From Rhizophagus sp. LPA8_4_AMF (Eukaryota; Glomeromycota; Glomeromycetes; Glomerales; Glomeraceae): a stretch of DNA of 30,039 bases. The stretch is taken from assembly GCA_021464525.1 (NCBI GenBank), contig JADRCO010000595.1, positions 1 through 30,039 on the forward strand. The letters are read 5' to 3'. This document shows positions 8,263 through 18,462 of the stretch, piece after piece (position 1 is the first letter of the stretch; each line of letters opens with the position of its first letter). Made by a program: the position numbers and the translations under genes. The notes below the pieces were generated by a model. That model saw only the letters and a program-made list of their open reading frames with translations. It was not told the DNA's origin and searched no databases.

Positions 8263-11200
8263 TTATTTCTAGTGCGATTACCGCGATTATCTAATTCATC
8301 CCATTCTTCATCCTCTTGGGATTTCTGGGCTTTTCTTTGTTGTTCGGCTCTGATGGCTCTTTCAGTCTCAATTTGCCGAATTTGTTCTTCGGTGTATTCT
8401 TGGGTTAATTCTTGTTGAGGCATATGGAGTGCTTCATTTAATTGTTCGAGGGATAATAATTGCTCTTGTTGATTTTCTGCTTGAACTTGTTGAACTCCCT
8501 CACTAACATCGGTTCAGGTATTATCGGTAGCAATTTCATAAGCATTATCTACTTCATTCGTATATTCCATTCCACCTCCTAAATCATCGGCATCTCCTAC
8601 CGAAATTGAAACAACTTTGGCACGATTAAAAACTATACCAATTCAATTTCCCCGCTGTTCTAATCAGCATTGTCAAGGCGAACCATCATTAGTGCCAGGG
8701 TCAGTTATTTCTTTACTTCCTTTACCATTGTGAAAAGTATAAATATGAGCCGAATATTTTTTGCTACTATCTAGATTTATGGTATGGCTTCTTCAATTTC
8801 CATTCATTGCAAATTTTCAGGAGGCCGGTTTTCCTTTTTTTAAACTTTCAGAAAATTCATCAGGATAATCGAACCCAAAATCAACTACATCACTAGGTTT
8901 GCTTCTTTTTATTTCTTCATATTCTTTTAGATTAATATATTTTTTATCACTAATACGCTCATCTTGTTCTCTTTGTCCAAATAATTCTTCCCACCATACT
9001 CAATAACAATCTTGTTTTCCCTCTTTATTTATTTTTTCTGTCTTATAAATGGTAGTGCCGGAACTTATTTTATAACTTTCGACTATATCTTCGAATTCGC
9101 CAGTTTCTACAACTCCTTTTCTGTTATAACCACCTTTTGGTTTAGTTCCGGTTTTTCGGGTGCCTCATTCTGCTCCTCTTTCTGATGTTCAGCATCTATA
9201 ATCACCGCTTTTTCTTCGCCGATTATATTCACTCTCACTTACTTCTTCTGTTTCGCCATAACTAGTGTTACCTTGCCTATAACTAAATTCAACTCTTACA
9301 TTTCTTACTTTTTTACCTCATCCCCTTACTCTATCTGCATATTTTTCTGCCTCCTCCCTAGTATTATATCAATTATTTCCTCGTTTTCCTTCATTATCTT
9401 CTCACCGCCCTTCTTTTGCTGGAATCATTTCCCTTACTATTTTTCAATAAGTAGTAGCAGTAAAAGTTCAATCGCATTCTAAAATTGATTGGTCGGTAGT
9501 GTGAGCAAACATAACATCCCCATCAGGGTGATGAGTATCTTCGGGATTATGAGTTTCATAACACTGGCGAGCAGTTTTGCCAGCTGCCTTACAACCAATT
9601 CTGCTACCGCCACAAACAGAAGTATTTTGATAACCTGAAAAAGGTCGGTTTGAGCTTTCAGCTAGTTCTTTTATAGTATTTCTTCCTTTGTCATCACTTT
9701 CGCCTTCTTTTTTTAAATAACTAACATAATTCAATCAAACTTTCTCATCTTCATGGGAATATTCATCAGTTGAACCAATTTCTTTAATTAATTCTTCATG
9801 AGCGGTATAATTGGCTGCAAATTTGCTAATAATCATATTATCCTTAGGGGTTTCCATTTCCCCTAAATCTAAATTTCAAATCTCTTTGGGAGTATTTTTA
9901 TATTGTTCTACTCCCCGACTATACAAATCAGCAAAAAATCCGTTAGTATCTCCCTCTATCATGTGAGGGATATATTTATGAAAACCGGCAACATCAGTTA
10001 AATTAGCAAAAACCGTTTTACATACTAATTTATGACCCTCTTTCCTTCTCATTCGTAAATTTTGAACATAATGGCTAATTTGTGGCTTATTATATTGAAT
10101 TCGAATTTTAAAAGCAGGGGATTTTTTATGGAGAATAAAATCTAATAAACTATAATCATTATCCAAATTGGAAGTAGCCATCATGGAAGGCACTACTCCT
10201 AAAACTGCCGTAGTAGACTGGGCGGGACTAAACGAATAAGAAACCGAAGTAGAGCGGGCTTGACTGGAACTAGAAGTATCGCCTTGTCCGATATCTTTAC
10301 TTTGCCGATGACTGGTTCCCTCGCTAGTGCGAGAAAATTTGCTATCGCTACCCGTTGAAGTTCCTCGAATGCTAGAAGGGTAGCGAACTTTAGCATTAGT
10401 ATCTGGAATTGACATTCCGCTCATAACAGCACTTCTTTCTCCTTGCCTTTCATCAATTCCACTCTTGCTATCTTGGGTTTTGCTTTCCAAAGTCTTATCT
10501 CACTCGCTCATTACTCGGGTAGCACTGTCGCCAATTTTTTCAATTTCAGTCTTTTTACCAGCAAATCATTTAGTTATCATTCCAATTCCTTTCCCAACTT
10601 GCGAAGCTCCCGGAATAGGAATTCATGATGTTATTTTTTCAATCCCTTTCCCAACCGCTTTTACTGCATCAGGACCGATAATCTTGGCCAATTCAATACC
10701 AGCTTTGGCAATTCGGCTACCTTCCATTATCAATTTACACTGCTCGCTAAATTTAAAACTAATCCTTTTAGAATGAAAAGTATAGACAATACCGGCTGGA
10801 TTGGCGATAATATGAATTTCAATATTTTTTAAGTCCAAATCAGACAAGCGACATTGATAATCCATTTTATCATTATAAAAAAATTGAACATTAAAGTGGT
10901 CGTGTAAATGTAAATATTCTGGCTTGGTTAAATCAACCGCTTCTTTTTGACCATCTTTTAACTTTACTTTAAATCCATTTTTTAAAACTTCCCAAATAGA
11001 CTGATTTTTTCTTTCATGCTTGCGACGAATTTCCCCCAATGGTTTTACTTTTATTCCGTTTTCATCTATTTTCTTAGAAACACCACTTCTAATATATTCT
11101 TGATAAGCTTGACCTCTTTCATCGTCAGCCTTTTCGGTATCTGAAACATAATCTCGCGGCAAAAGATAAAAAATAGTATCAATCAATCCTCAATTTTTAG

Positions 11201-12167
11201 AACTGACATCTACTTTTTTTAATTCATGAGTTGTAAATGCTTCCCCCAAAGTGATTTCTTTGCCATCCAAATCTTTACCCTTAATTTCAACTCCTTTGGG
11301 CTTGCCCAATGGATTTAATACTTGTCATAATGAATACCTTGGCTGTCAAGCAAACTCAAATTCCATGGTATTAGTAGCACTTACAAAAGGAGGGCAACCA
11401 CACTGACCATCTTTGGGAATTAATTTAGGACTATTTAAAATTATTCCAGAAAAACCTTTTAAAAAGACTTTTTCATAATCATTCCAAAAAATACTCCTTT
11501 CACAATGAACTATTACATTTCGGTAATTCATTCGAACTCTTTCATGACCTTTGTATTCAAAAAATACTCCTGCTTTATAGAAAAGAAAATGTTTTAAGTC
11601 ATAAAAATTACCAAAAGGCATTTGGAAAACAAAAGTTAAATTACCACCTGTTTCATTTTTAATAAAACAAATATTAGAATTAGGTCTTGCTTTTTCTCAC
11701 TGGTCTTTTAATTCTCGACATAAAATCTTTACTTGGTTAATATCTGGTAAAGAGTTATTTTTATCCAACACCTCCTCCAAAGTTTTAATCTGTTGATCCA
11801 TCGAACCCAATTCAAAAACCGAGTGTAAACCATTTAAATCTCTTAAAATGGGGTCGGTTTCCCGGAAACTAGTATTATTAGGATGAATAATGTTTATTCA
11901 ACTAACAATTTTCTTTCAAATTTCATCTACTGCTGGTTTTGCTGATAATATTTTTTCCGTTCTTTCTTCTTGTTCATTTAAACCGCCTTCATTTTCTCTA
12001 AATTCTTTAATCAGTTTTTGAAATCGTCCAGGAGTAGGAATTCAAGTAAAATTATCATCTACATACTTATTAATATTAGGAATAAAATAAATAGTATCCT
12101 GCCATAACTCCACAAAATTATGGATATCTTTATCGGTTAATTGGTTAGAAGGAGTGCGAAAAGGCAT
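8259..12167 (-). CDS. Giant 1,302-residue putative structural (tail/knob or attachment) protein
   Basis: One uninterrupted frame from ATG 12167 to TAA 8259-8261 when TGA is Trp; by conventional reading it shatters into many pieces. No family is recognised. Residues 1-200 are helical. A central stretch (roughly 490-550) contains amphipathic, hydrophobic helices (AKAGIELAKIIGPDAV, SWIPIPGASQVGKGIG). A Ser/Thr-rich region (about 570-660) follows. Then come a Cys-rich patch (VCGGSRIGCKAAG, about residue 870) and a C-terminal third dense in TGA-coded Trp, Gly and Tyr. The last 100 residues are Gln/Glu-rich. Position next to packaging genes, size and the hydrophobic insertion recall phi29 tail knob gp9, whose hydrophobic loops enter the membrane; this is analogy only. 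A host-attachment protein is an alternative. Confidence 0.55.
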
Positions 12168-12210
12168 TTAATATTAAATAACTCTCCTAATATAATCTAT
12201 TTTAACAAAA

Positions 12211-12471
12211 TTAACTTTTGAAATATTTGTAATATATAATAATTCCCACTATTATAAGAATTACTGTTATAACACATCACATCAAAGTATTGAAGTTTTC
12301 ACGCTTTTTATGACAACGATAACATAATCAATAACCGGTGCTTTCACCTCTATAACTGCCACCGCCAGTTCCTTTATGACTGCCACCGCCAGCATAACCT
12401 TCGCTTTCGGTTTTTCGAATTGCTTTGCCTTCCGGAACCATTTTTTTACAATCGTGACATTTTACTTCCAT
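12211..12471 (-). CDS. Zinc-ribbon protein with Gly-Ser linker and C-terminal membrane helix
   Basis: An 86-aa product; start ATG 12471. CHDC near the N-terminus and CYRC after residue 48 form a possible zinc ribbon split by a Gly/Ser-rich loop with GGGS repeats. One hydrophobic helix (VITVILIIVGIIIYY) and a short basic tail follow, the arrangement of a tail-anchored protein. Two Trp are TGA-coded. It starts eight bases after the previous membrane protein ends. Role unknown. Confidence 0.75.
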
Positions 12472-12478
12472 AATGAGA

Positions 12479-13189
12479 TTATTTTTTTTGCTTTTTAATG
12501 GATTGTTTTTTCTTTCGGCAGTAAACAATTATTCCTATCACAATTACCACTAAAAAAGAAATAGGAATAAACATTCAATAAGGAAATTTTTTCTCCTTTT
12601 TCTCGGAAATTGGTTGCTCTTTTGATTGTTCTATAAATTGTTGGTGGGCTTCTTTGAACAGATTATTAAAGAATATTTTGACCTCCTTAACACTTTGTAA
12701 TTTTGAAATATCCTCTTGCCAATTTCAGAATTTTTCACTTAATTTTTTAATTTCAATATTAAGTTTAGTTAAAGTTTGTTGAACCATTTTTTTCGCTGAT
12801 TCAACCGCTTCTGAAAGTGAAGAGTTTTCACTTATATCTTCATAACCTAGAAAAAGTCCGCTTTCTGAATCAGTAGTATATATAACACTTGATTCATAGT
12901 CAAAATCCGGTTCATCAGTTTTGTCAAATTCAACCACTAAATAATCATCAGTTAAATAGTAGGCTTTTCTAAAACCTAACTTATTATCTTGTTTAAGTCA
13001 ATGACCTTCGATTTCTTCAACGGAAGGCTTTAATATCTCAAAATTCCTCCCCTGTTTTAAATATTCTTCGCAGTTAGTATTTAAACACTTCCATTTACCT
13101 TTTTTCCATTCATCTTTATAATCACCCCGAAGTAATGCTTTTTTGCACTTGTTGCATTTAACCCAACAACTTCTTTGTTTTTCACTCAT
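12479..13189 (-). CDS. Zinc-finger protein with acidic middle, coiled coil and C-terminal membrane anchor
   Basis: A 236-aa product; start ATG 13189, although the frame is open to a TTG at 13228. CNKC and a CLNTNC pair near the N-terminus form a zinc site. Next come an acidic domain (DKTDEPDFDYESS), a helical region, and a single hydrophobic helix (FIPISFLVVIVIGIIVY) with a Lys-rich end. The layout matches its neighbour at 12211-12471, and the two probably act together at the membrane, with the large domain cytoplasmic. Function not recognised. Confidence 0.75.
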
Positions 13190-13268
13190 TTTAAAAGGAA
13201 GAATAAACAGACTTTTTAAATCTGCCAAACTCTCCTATTCTCCTTTTTTAATAACTATATATTATATT

Positions 13269-14375
13269 TTACAAAATTTGTTCAGGGTCTTTTACTTCCA
13301 AATACCTCCTTAATAAACTTAAACTACCTCCTAAAACCTTTTCCTTATTATATCCAAACCCATCATTTCACCTCTCAAATAATTTCTTATAATCTTTGCT
13401 CCCTTGGGCTTCTCTAATTCATTCTAAGACTTGCTGAACCCAAACTTTTTTATCAGGATAGATACTTAATTCAAGAGTTAATTCTTGGTCAGAAGTATCA
13501 CCCTGTGAATAATTTTCCCATTTCAGTAAAGTTTCTTCTAATAGTTCGGCAATTGCTTCCTGGGCTTGCTCGGTGGTAGCAACAGGCTTATCTAACGCAT
13601 ACCTTCTTTTCTTAATAATTTCTAAAACATAATTAGCCGCTTGTAAAAATCTTTCTCTTTCTTGGGATAATTCAATAACTTTTTGCTTCTCTTTTTCCAA
13701 TTCCTCCCTATCCAATTCACTCTGCCTAATACTTTTCCTTTTGGCATAATCATCATAAAAATCATTTTCGCTAATAGAAATATCAGGTCTTTTTCTTAAT
13801 TCTTCAATTTCTTTCTTAATTTCCTCTAATTCCCGGTAATCAAAAAACTGGGTTCACTCTTTTACTTTCTCTTCTAATTCCTTTATTTTTTCTTTAACTA
13901 GAATAGGGTTTTGATTAGGGAAAATTCCTTCCCAGTTTTTTAATTCCTGCTCGGTTAAATTATGTTTTTCTTTTTCCTCTTTTAACTCTTCTTTAATTTT
14001 ATTATTCTCTTCTGCCGTTTTTTTGATTTCTCCCTGGATTTCTAATGGTTTTTTTTCTCCAAAAACTTCTTTTCACTCTTTTAATTCGGCTATTTTGGGT
14101 TCATTTTCAGCCAATAATCTTTCTAAATGTTTTAATCTTTCTAATTTAAATTTCCAATCTTCCGGTAAATCTTTTACATTTAATCTTTCATAAGCCTTAA
14201 TTTTATCCTCATCTCCCACTTTTAAGATTTCTCCAACTTTATCATTTTTGAATTCTTTAAACTCTCCGATTTTTTTCTTATCTTCTTCGGAAAGATTACT
14301 ATTTTCAATTATTTGCTGAAAAAATTCGCGATTAATCCCCTCCTCTTTTTGAATTGTAGCATTATTTTCATTCAT
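13269..14375 (-). CDS. Modular coiled-coil protein with shared C-terminal domain
   Basis: A 368-aa product; start ATG 14375, stop TAA 13269-13271. Modules in order: DLPEDW (about residues 73-78), AELKEWKEVFGEKKP, then QELKNWEGIFPNQNP, each with a Trp that is TGG- or TGA-coded and separated by coiled coil. The C-terminal ~55 residues (VLEWIREAQGSKDYKKL through LRRYLEVKD) match the C-terminus of the leucine-rich protein at 15380-16258. It starts 11 bases after the previous coiled-coil gene stops. Probably structural or scaffolding; no known family recognised. Confidence 0.75.
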
Positions 14376-14386
14376 ATTAAATATTT

Positions 14387-15376
14387 TTAACTATTTTTTG
14401 TCTTCAAATTTAAAAACTTTAAAATTCTTAACAATTCTTCCTTACTGGTTTTTAAATTTTCGTAATCGGATGGTAATTTGATGGAAGAATTGTTTGGAGA
14501 ATGTTTTTTTGATAGTTCGGCAATTTGCTTCACTGAATTTTCAATTTCTAATTTTAAGGGAGTAATAGTGGCAGTGAATAATTCCCCGACTTTTTTTATA
14601 ATTTCCTCACTCTCTTTTGGTTTTAATTTGGACTGGGCCACTTTTAACTGCTCTAATTCGGTTTTTAAAGCATCATAGTCCCTTAATTTCCTTTGTTCTG
14701 CCTCATTTGGAGCTGGTCCACTGGTTTCTGATAATTTTTTTTTTGCCTCTTCCAATTCGGTTTTAATTGCTGAATAATTATTAATCGCTTCTTGCTCTTG
14801 GGTGCTTAATTTCACATAATCCTTATATTTCTCCGCTTCTTGCTGAATTGCTTGTTGTAATTCTTGGATGGTTGGTCTTTTTTCTAATTCCTCTATTCTT
14901 TTGCTTAATTCCCCAATATACTTTTTTATATTTTCGGGTTTTTCCTCTTCCATAATAATCGGATAAGTGTGATAAATGGCTTTTAATTGTCCCTCCATCT
15001 CCTTATTTTTTGCTTCCAAATCTTTTTTATCTGATAATTGTTTTTCCCAATTATCTGGTAAATTTTCCGGTTTTAAATCTTTTTCAGTGTGTTTTTCTTG
15101 GTTTTGCTGTAAATTCTCTATCTCTTTTGCTTGGTTTTCTAATTTAGCCGCTAATTCTTGCCCCTTTTTTTCACTCTCTTTTAATTTTTGTTCCGACTGT
15201 TCCGAACTGGTTTTTAACTTTTCACTTAATTGATTTTTTTCTTGCTTTAATTTTTCTATCTCTTCCCCCAATTCTTTCATTTTGGCAAGAAAATCAGCAC
15301 GGGGAACTTTTCCACTAATCCCCTTTTTTTTAGAATTTAATCATTCTTCGGTATCAAAAGGTTTTTCATTAGACAT
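14387..15376 (-). CDS. Long coiled-coil protein with LPxxW module
   Basis: A 329-aa product; start ATG 15376, two bases of spacing before the upstream stop context. After a short head (MSNEKPFDTEEW) it is almost wholly heptad-like Glu/Lys/Leu sequence. It contains NLPDNWEKQL and two internal repeats of the form Q-x(6)-NY/DY-x-A-x-KTELE. The C-terminus has LPSDYENLKTSKEEL, a Tyr version of the module. It could be a scaffold, tape-measure or filament protein. Not assigned. Confidence 0.75.
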
Positions 15377-15379
15377 TTT

Positions 15380-16258
15380 CTAAATACTTAATAGGGATTG
15401 GTTCTCTTTATTTCTTAAATAATTTTTAACTTTTAGATACTTTTTTATGTTTTCTAAATAACTATCAATTAAATCATCCTCTCCCTGATAATCGGGGCGG
15501 CTGGTTCATTTTTCAATTAAACTTTGGTAATCACCACTTACTCGGGCTTCAATTATTCAAATTAGGATTTGCTGAGCCTTTTTTCTAGTTTCAGAAATTT
15601 GAAAACTAGGTAAAGAATTTTGGGGATTGGCTAAAAATTCCCGCCATTCTTGCTCTTTTTTTTTTAAATATCGGTTAACTGCTTCCCCCGCTTGAATACT
15701 ATTTTGAATGGCTTCTGTAAGAACTAATTCTTTATTTTCGGCTGCTTCTTTTAAAATTTTAACCGCTTTTAATGCTTCCTCTTTACTATTTTTTAAATTT
15801 TCTAAATCTTTGCCTAAATCTACCGAAGTATTAGTAATATTAATATTCTTTAATTGGGAGAGATTTAACCCTTTTATTTCACTTAAAAAAGGATTATCGG
15901 GGATAATTAATTCTTTTAAATTAGGGCAATTGGTTAAATCCAAAGTAGTTAATTGGTTTTGGCTAGCAATTATTTCAGAGATTTGAATAGAATTGGTTAT
16001 TTCCAAATTAGTAAGTTGGTTATTTCTGATATTTACCTGTTTTAATTGCGGGCAATTTATCACTTTTAAAGAATTTAATTGGTGATTTTTAAGGTCAATT
16101 TCTTCCAAATTAGGGTAATCTTGGAGAATTAGTTCACCGGTTAAAATTTCTCCCACTCCTAAAACATCTTTTTCAGTTCTCAAATCAAGATATTTAACTT
16201 CTTTTCATATACTCTTGTCTCGCTCTGCTATTTTTTTAAAATATTCTTGGACTTCCAT
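15380..16258 (-). CDS. Leucine-rich-repeat protein with coiled coil and shared C-terminal domain
   Basis: A 292-aa product; start ATG 16258, TGA-coded Trp near both ends. Residues about 35-135 are leucine-rich repeats with the pattern L-x-x-L-x-(L/I)-x-N-x-x-L (NLEEIDLKNHQLNSL, QLTTLDLTNCPNLKEL). A helical stretch follows. The C-terminus (ILIWIIEARVSGDYQSL to YLKVKN) is homologous to that of the protein at 13269-14375. The LRR part suggests protein-protein binding, and the shared tail suggests both plug into the same assembly. Confidence 0.75.
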
Positions 16259-16263
16259 ATTAA

Positions 16264-16545
16264 TTAATTTTTGATATTTTTTTGTAATTCTTCAAAATCC
16301 CTATTTATCTCTCTAATTTGCCGTTTCTCTTTTAAAGGCAAAGTTCAATTTTGGTAAATTGCTCGCTGTTGAGATAAATATTCAACATTAAAATCCCTAG
16401 TCCAAAGGTTTACTACCATTTCAGGGGATTTTAGGTGAACCTCAAATCTTTCGGTATCGCAAAGATATTCAAAGTTAAGTTTAATTCTCCCTCCCGCTAT
16501 TCTTTTGTGTAATTCGTCTAATAATTCAGTATCGGTGATTTTCAT
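16264..16545 (-). CDS. Small hypothetical protein
   Basis: A 93-aa product from ATG 16545, whose A is also the last base of the previous TAA (one-base overlap, likely translational coupling). Mixed alpha/beta sequence in the first 65 residues and a charged helix at the end, one TGA-coded Trp. No family recognised. Confidence 0.7.
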
Positions 16546-17516
16546 TAACCAATTTTCTCTACCTCCTCCTTTATCTCCCTAAACTTCTCTCCATCAGTTA
16601 AATTCTCCAAATAATTCTCTAATAATTTATTCTGTTTTTCTAATTTAGTAAAATTTTCGGGGGTTGGTAATTGCTCTTTTTCTTTTTTTAATAATTCATT
16701 TTCTAATTGTAAAGGGGTATTAGAAACTAATTCTCTAATTTGATTTTGGAAAGGGGATTTGGGGTGATACCAAACTATTATTTTGTAATTATTATTATAA
16801 TCTACTTGGATTTTAAAGGCTAATTCTTTCATTTTCTCTTCTTCCAAATTATTAACTACTTGGCTTGCTAATTCTAAAATTTTTTCTCGGATAATTTGCC
16901 AACTTTTATCCACAATTTCTTTTCGCACCGCGGTTTCTATAATTTGGCTGTCCAAAATTTCAGAATTAGGGTAATAGACTGCTAAAAACTCGCTTATTTC
17001 TAATTCCTCAGTTGGGAAAAGGGAAGGGATGGTTAAATTTTCTAATTCCGAAAAATATTCCGAAGTTAGATTTTGCTTTACCCACTCCAATTCTTTATCA
17101 AAATTTTTTCAAAAGACCGGGTTTTTTCCGGTATCCGATAAATTGTCCGGTTGGGAACTCGCTAACTCCCGGGCAAAAATCCAAAAAACTAAATTCGGAC
17201 AGAAATTCCCCTGTTTATCTTTTTGGTCTAGGTTTAGAAAAATTTCTCCATCTTTTTTCTCACTGAAATTAACTTTAATTCCCTTTAATTCGGCTAATCT
17301 TTGAATTTCTTTAATTACCTGCTTTTTTTCTTTATTTTCCGCAGAAATTTCACTAATCCCTAATTCTTGGTAGAGTTTTTTTTCTTCTTCGCTTTCTTCC
17401 AAGGCTAATTCTTCAATTTGGTTTAAAAATTCTGAAATATTATTTTCCGGTTCCTCATTATTTTCGAGTTCTCACCGAATTTTCCCAATCAGTTCTTTAA
17501 TTTTGTTGCTTTCCAT
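16545..17516 (-). CDS. Hypothetical protein, alpha/beta with helical C-terminus
   Basis: A 323-aa product; start ATG 17516, two TGA-coded Trp that join three apparent ORFs. The N-terminus is acidic and helical. The middle has two beta-rich segments of the form I-x-V-x-F/Y (IKVNFSEKKDGEIFLNLD and FKIQVDYNNNYKIIVWYH) separated by helices, perhaps duplicated domains. The C-terminus is Glu/Lys-rich. It is coupled to the next gene by a one-base overlap. Not recognised. Confidence 0.7.
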
Positions 17517-17518
17517 AA

Positions 17519-17659
17519 TTAATTTTTGTTTCTTTCCCAATTTATCCAGTCTTCATTTTGGGCTTGCTCCCATTTTGCGGATAATTCTAATAATTGGGGA
17601 TTATTTTCATAGCATTCTCGGTAAGCCTGTTCCAATTCTTTTTTTGTAGGTTTAGACAT
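17519..17659 (-). CDS. Small hypothetical protein
   Basis: A 46-aa product from ATG 17659, ending two bases before the next start. Helical and Trp-rich (KWEQAQNEDWINWERN). No family recognised. Confidence 0.6.
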   Translation of the reverse strand: MSKPTKKELEQAYRECYENNPQLLELSAKWEQAQNEDWINWERNKN

Positions 17660-17674
17660 ATTATAATTTTTGTG

Positions 17675-17699
17675 AAAACCAAGAACTTTTCTTGGTTTT
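17675..17699. terminator. Perfect 11-bp hairpin, probable terminator
   Basis: Arms at 17675-17685 and 17689-17699 (AAAACCAAGAA and its complement) with a 3-base loop, flanked by T-runs on both strands. It overlaps the stop codon of the 17699-18022 gene and would end that transcript or act in both directions. Confidence 0.6.
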
Positions 17700-18022
17700 T
17701 AATTATTATCTTTTTCAAGTTTTTTTAAAATTATTTGAGGATAAATTAGAATTTGTTCTTTGCCTAGATATTTAGCAAAAATTCCATAAGTGCCAGTGAA
17801 AAGTGAAAAATTAAACTCAACTTTATCGCCAAAAGTTAATTTGCATCTAGTCATTCCACCGATAGAACTATTTGGCATTTCAAGTTTGGGTTGATTAACT
17901 AATAATCCCTCTTTATCCTTTTCAAATATTTCAGAATAATCTTTTTCTGTAAAAATTGCCACTCTTTTGCTTTCTACTAATAATTCGTAAAAGTCGTTTT
18001 CCTTATTTTTATATACTTTCAT
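17699..18022 (-). CDS. Hypothetical beta-rich small protein
   Basis: A 107-aa product from ATG 18022 to TAA 17699-17701 with no TGA codon. The sequence alternates short beta-like strands with loops (CKLTFGDKVEFNFSLF). It is preceded by a long structured non-coding stretch and followed by a hairpin, so it may be a separately regulated unit. Function not recognised. Confidence 0.7.
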   Translation of the reverse strand: MKVYKNKENDFYELLVESKRVAIFTEKDYSEIFEKDKEGLLVNQPKLEMPNSSIGGMTRCKLTFGDKVEFNFSLFTGTYGIFAKYLGKEQILIYPQIILKKLEKDNN

Positions 18023-18080
18023 GCTATATTATTAATTTTTGTAAAAAATAAATTATAAGTAAGTATAATTTTATAACTTT

Positions 18081-18152
18081 TTAGTGAGGGCAGATTGCGG
18101 ATTTTTAGTGATAACACGAACATTCGCTCCAACCGCAATTGCCTCTCACTAA
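18081..18152. ncRNA. Large imperfect hairpin in leader region
   Basis: Arms 18081-18100 and 18133-18152 pair over about 19 positions with one bulge on each side (TTAGTGAG with CTCACTAA outside, ATTGCGG with CCGCAAT inside). The loop contains a small CGAA-TTCG type hairpin. It lies upstream of the gene starting at 18022 and could be a leader element, a terminator or part of a stable RNA. Confidence 0.5.
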
Positions 18153-18268
18153 GAAATTAATCTTTTTTAAAAAACGACAATAATCCCCCCTCCCTTTAAA
18201 ATTTAATAAAGATTATTAAGAAAATTGCCACTTAAAACGAAAAAAAATCCTTTAACTCTCCCTTTCTT

Positions 18269-18420
18269 GCCATTATTAGATAAATGAGACAATGGCTAAT
18301 CTCAAATAGAAGAATATTTTGCTAGACATCATATTAATCTACTCTAAAAGTTTGGTTAGGGTTTAGGAAGGGCTTCAGGCAGATGTCTAGTCTTTTAGAA
18401 CCTTACACACCTACCCAAAC
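18269..18420. ncRNA. Candidate structured RNA with interleaved pairing
   Basis: Three complementary pairs interleave: CTAGACATC 18322-18330 with 18382-18390; TCTAAAAG 18343-18350 with 18392-18399; GTTTGGTTAGG 18350-18360 with 18410-18420 (10 of 11). Upstream, GCCATT/AATGGC and ATTAG/CTAAT (18269-18300) are also crossed. Crossed pairs mean a pseudoknot or alternative folds. The strand is unknown; minus would match transcription. Because phi29 motors use a packaging RNA, that is one possibility, without direct support. Confidence 0.4.
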
Positions 18421-18462
18421 CTTTACAATAGATAATATATTTATATTTTATAATTTTTTTAA

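Noticed and set aside
18351-18365. GGTTAGGGTTTAGG resembling telomere repeats
   Set aside because: Only about two units occur, and the stretch is better explained as one arm of the local complementary pairs.
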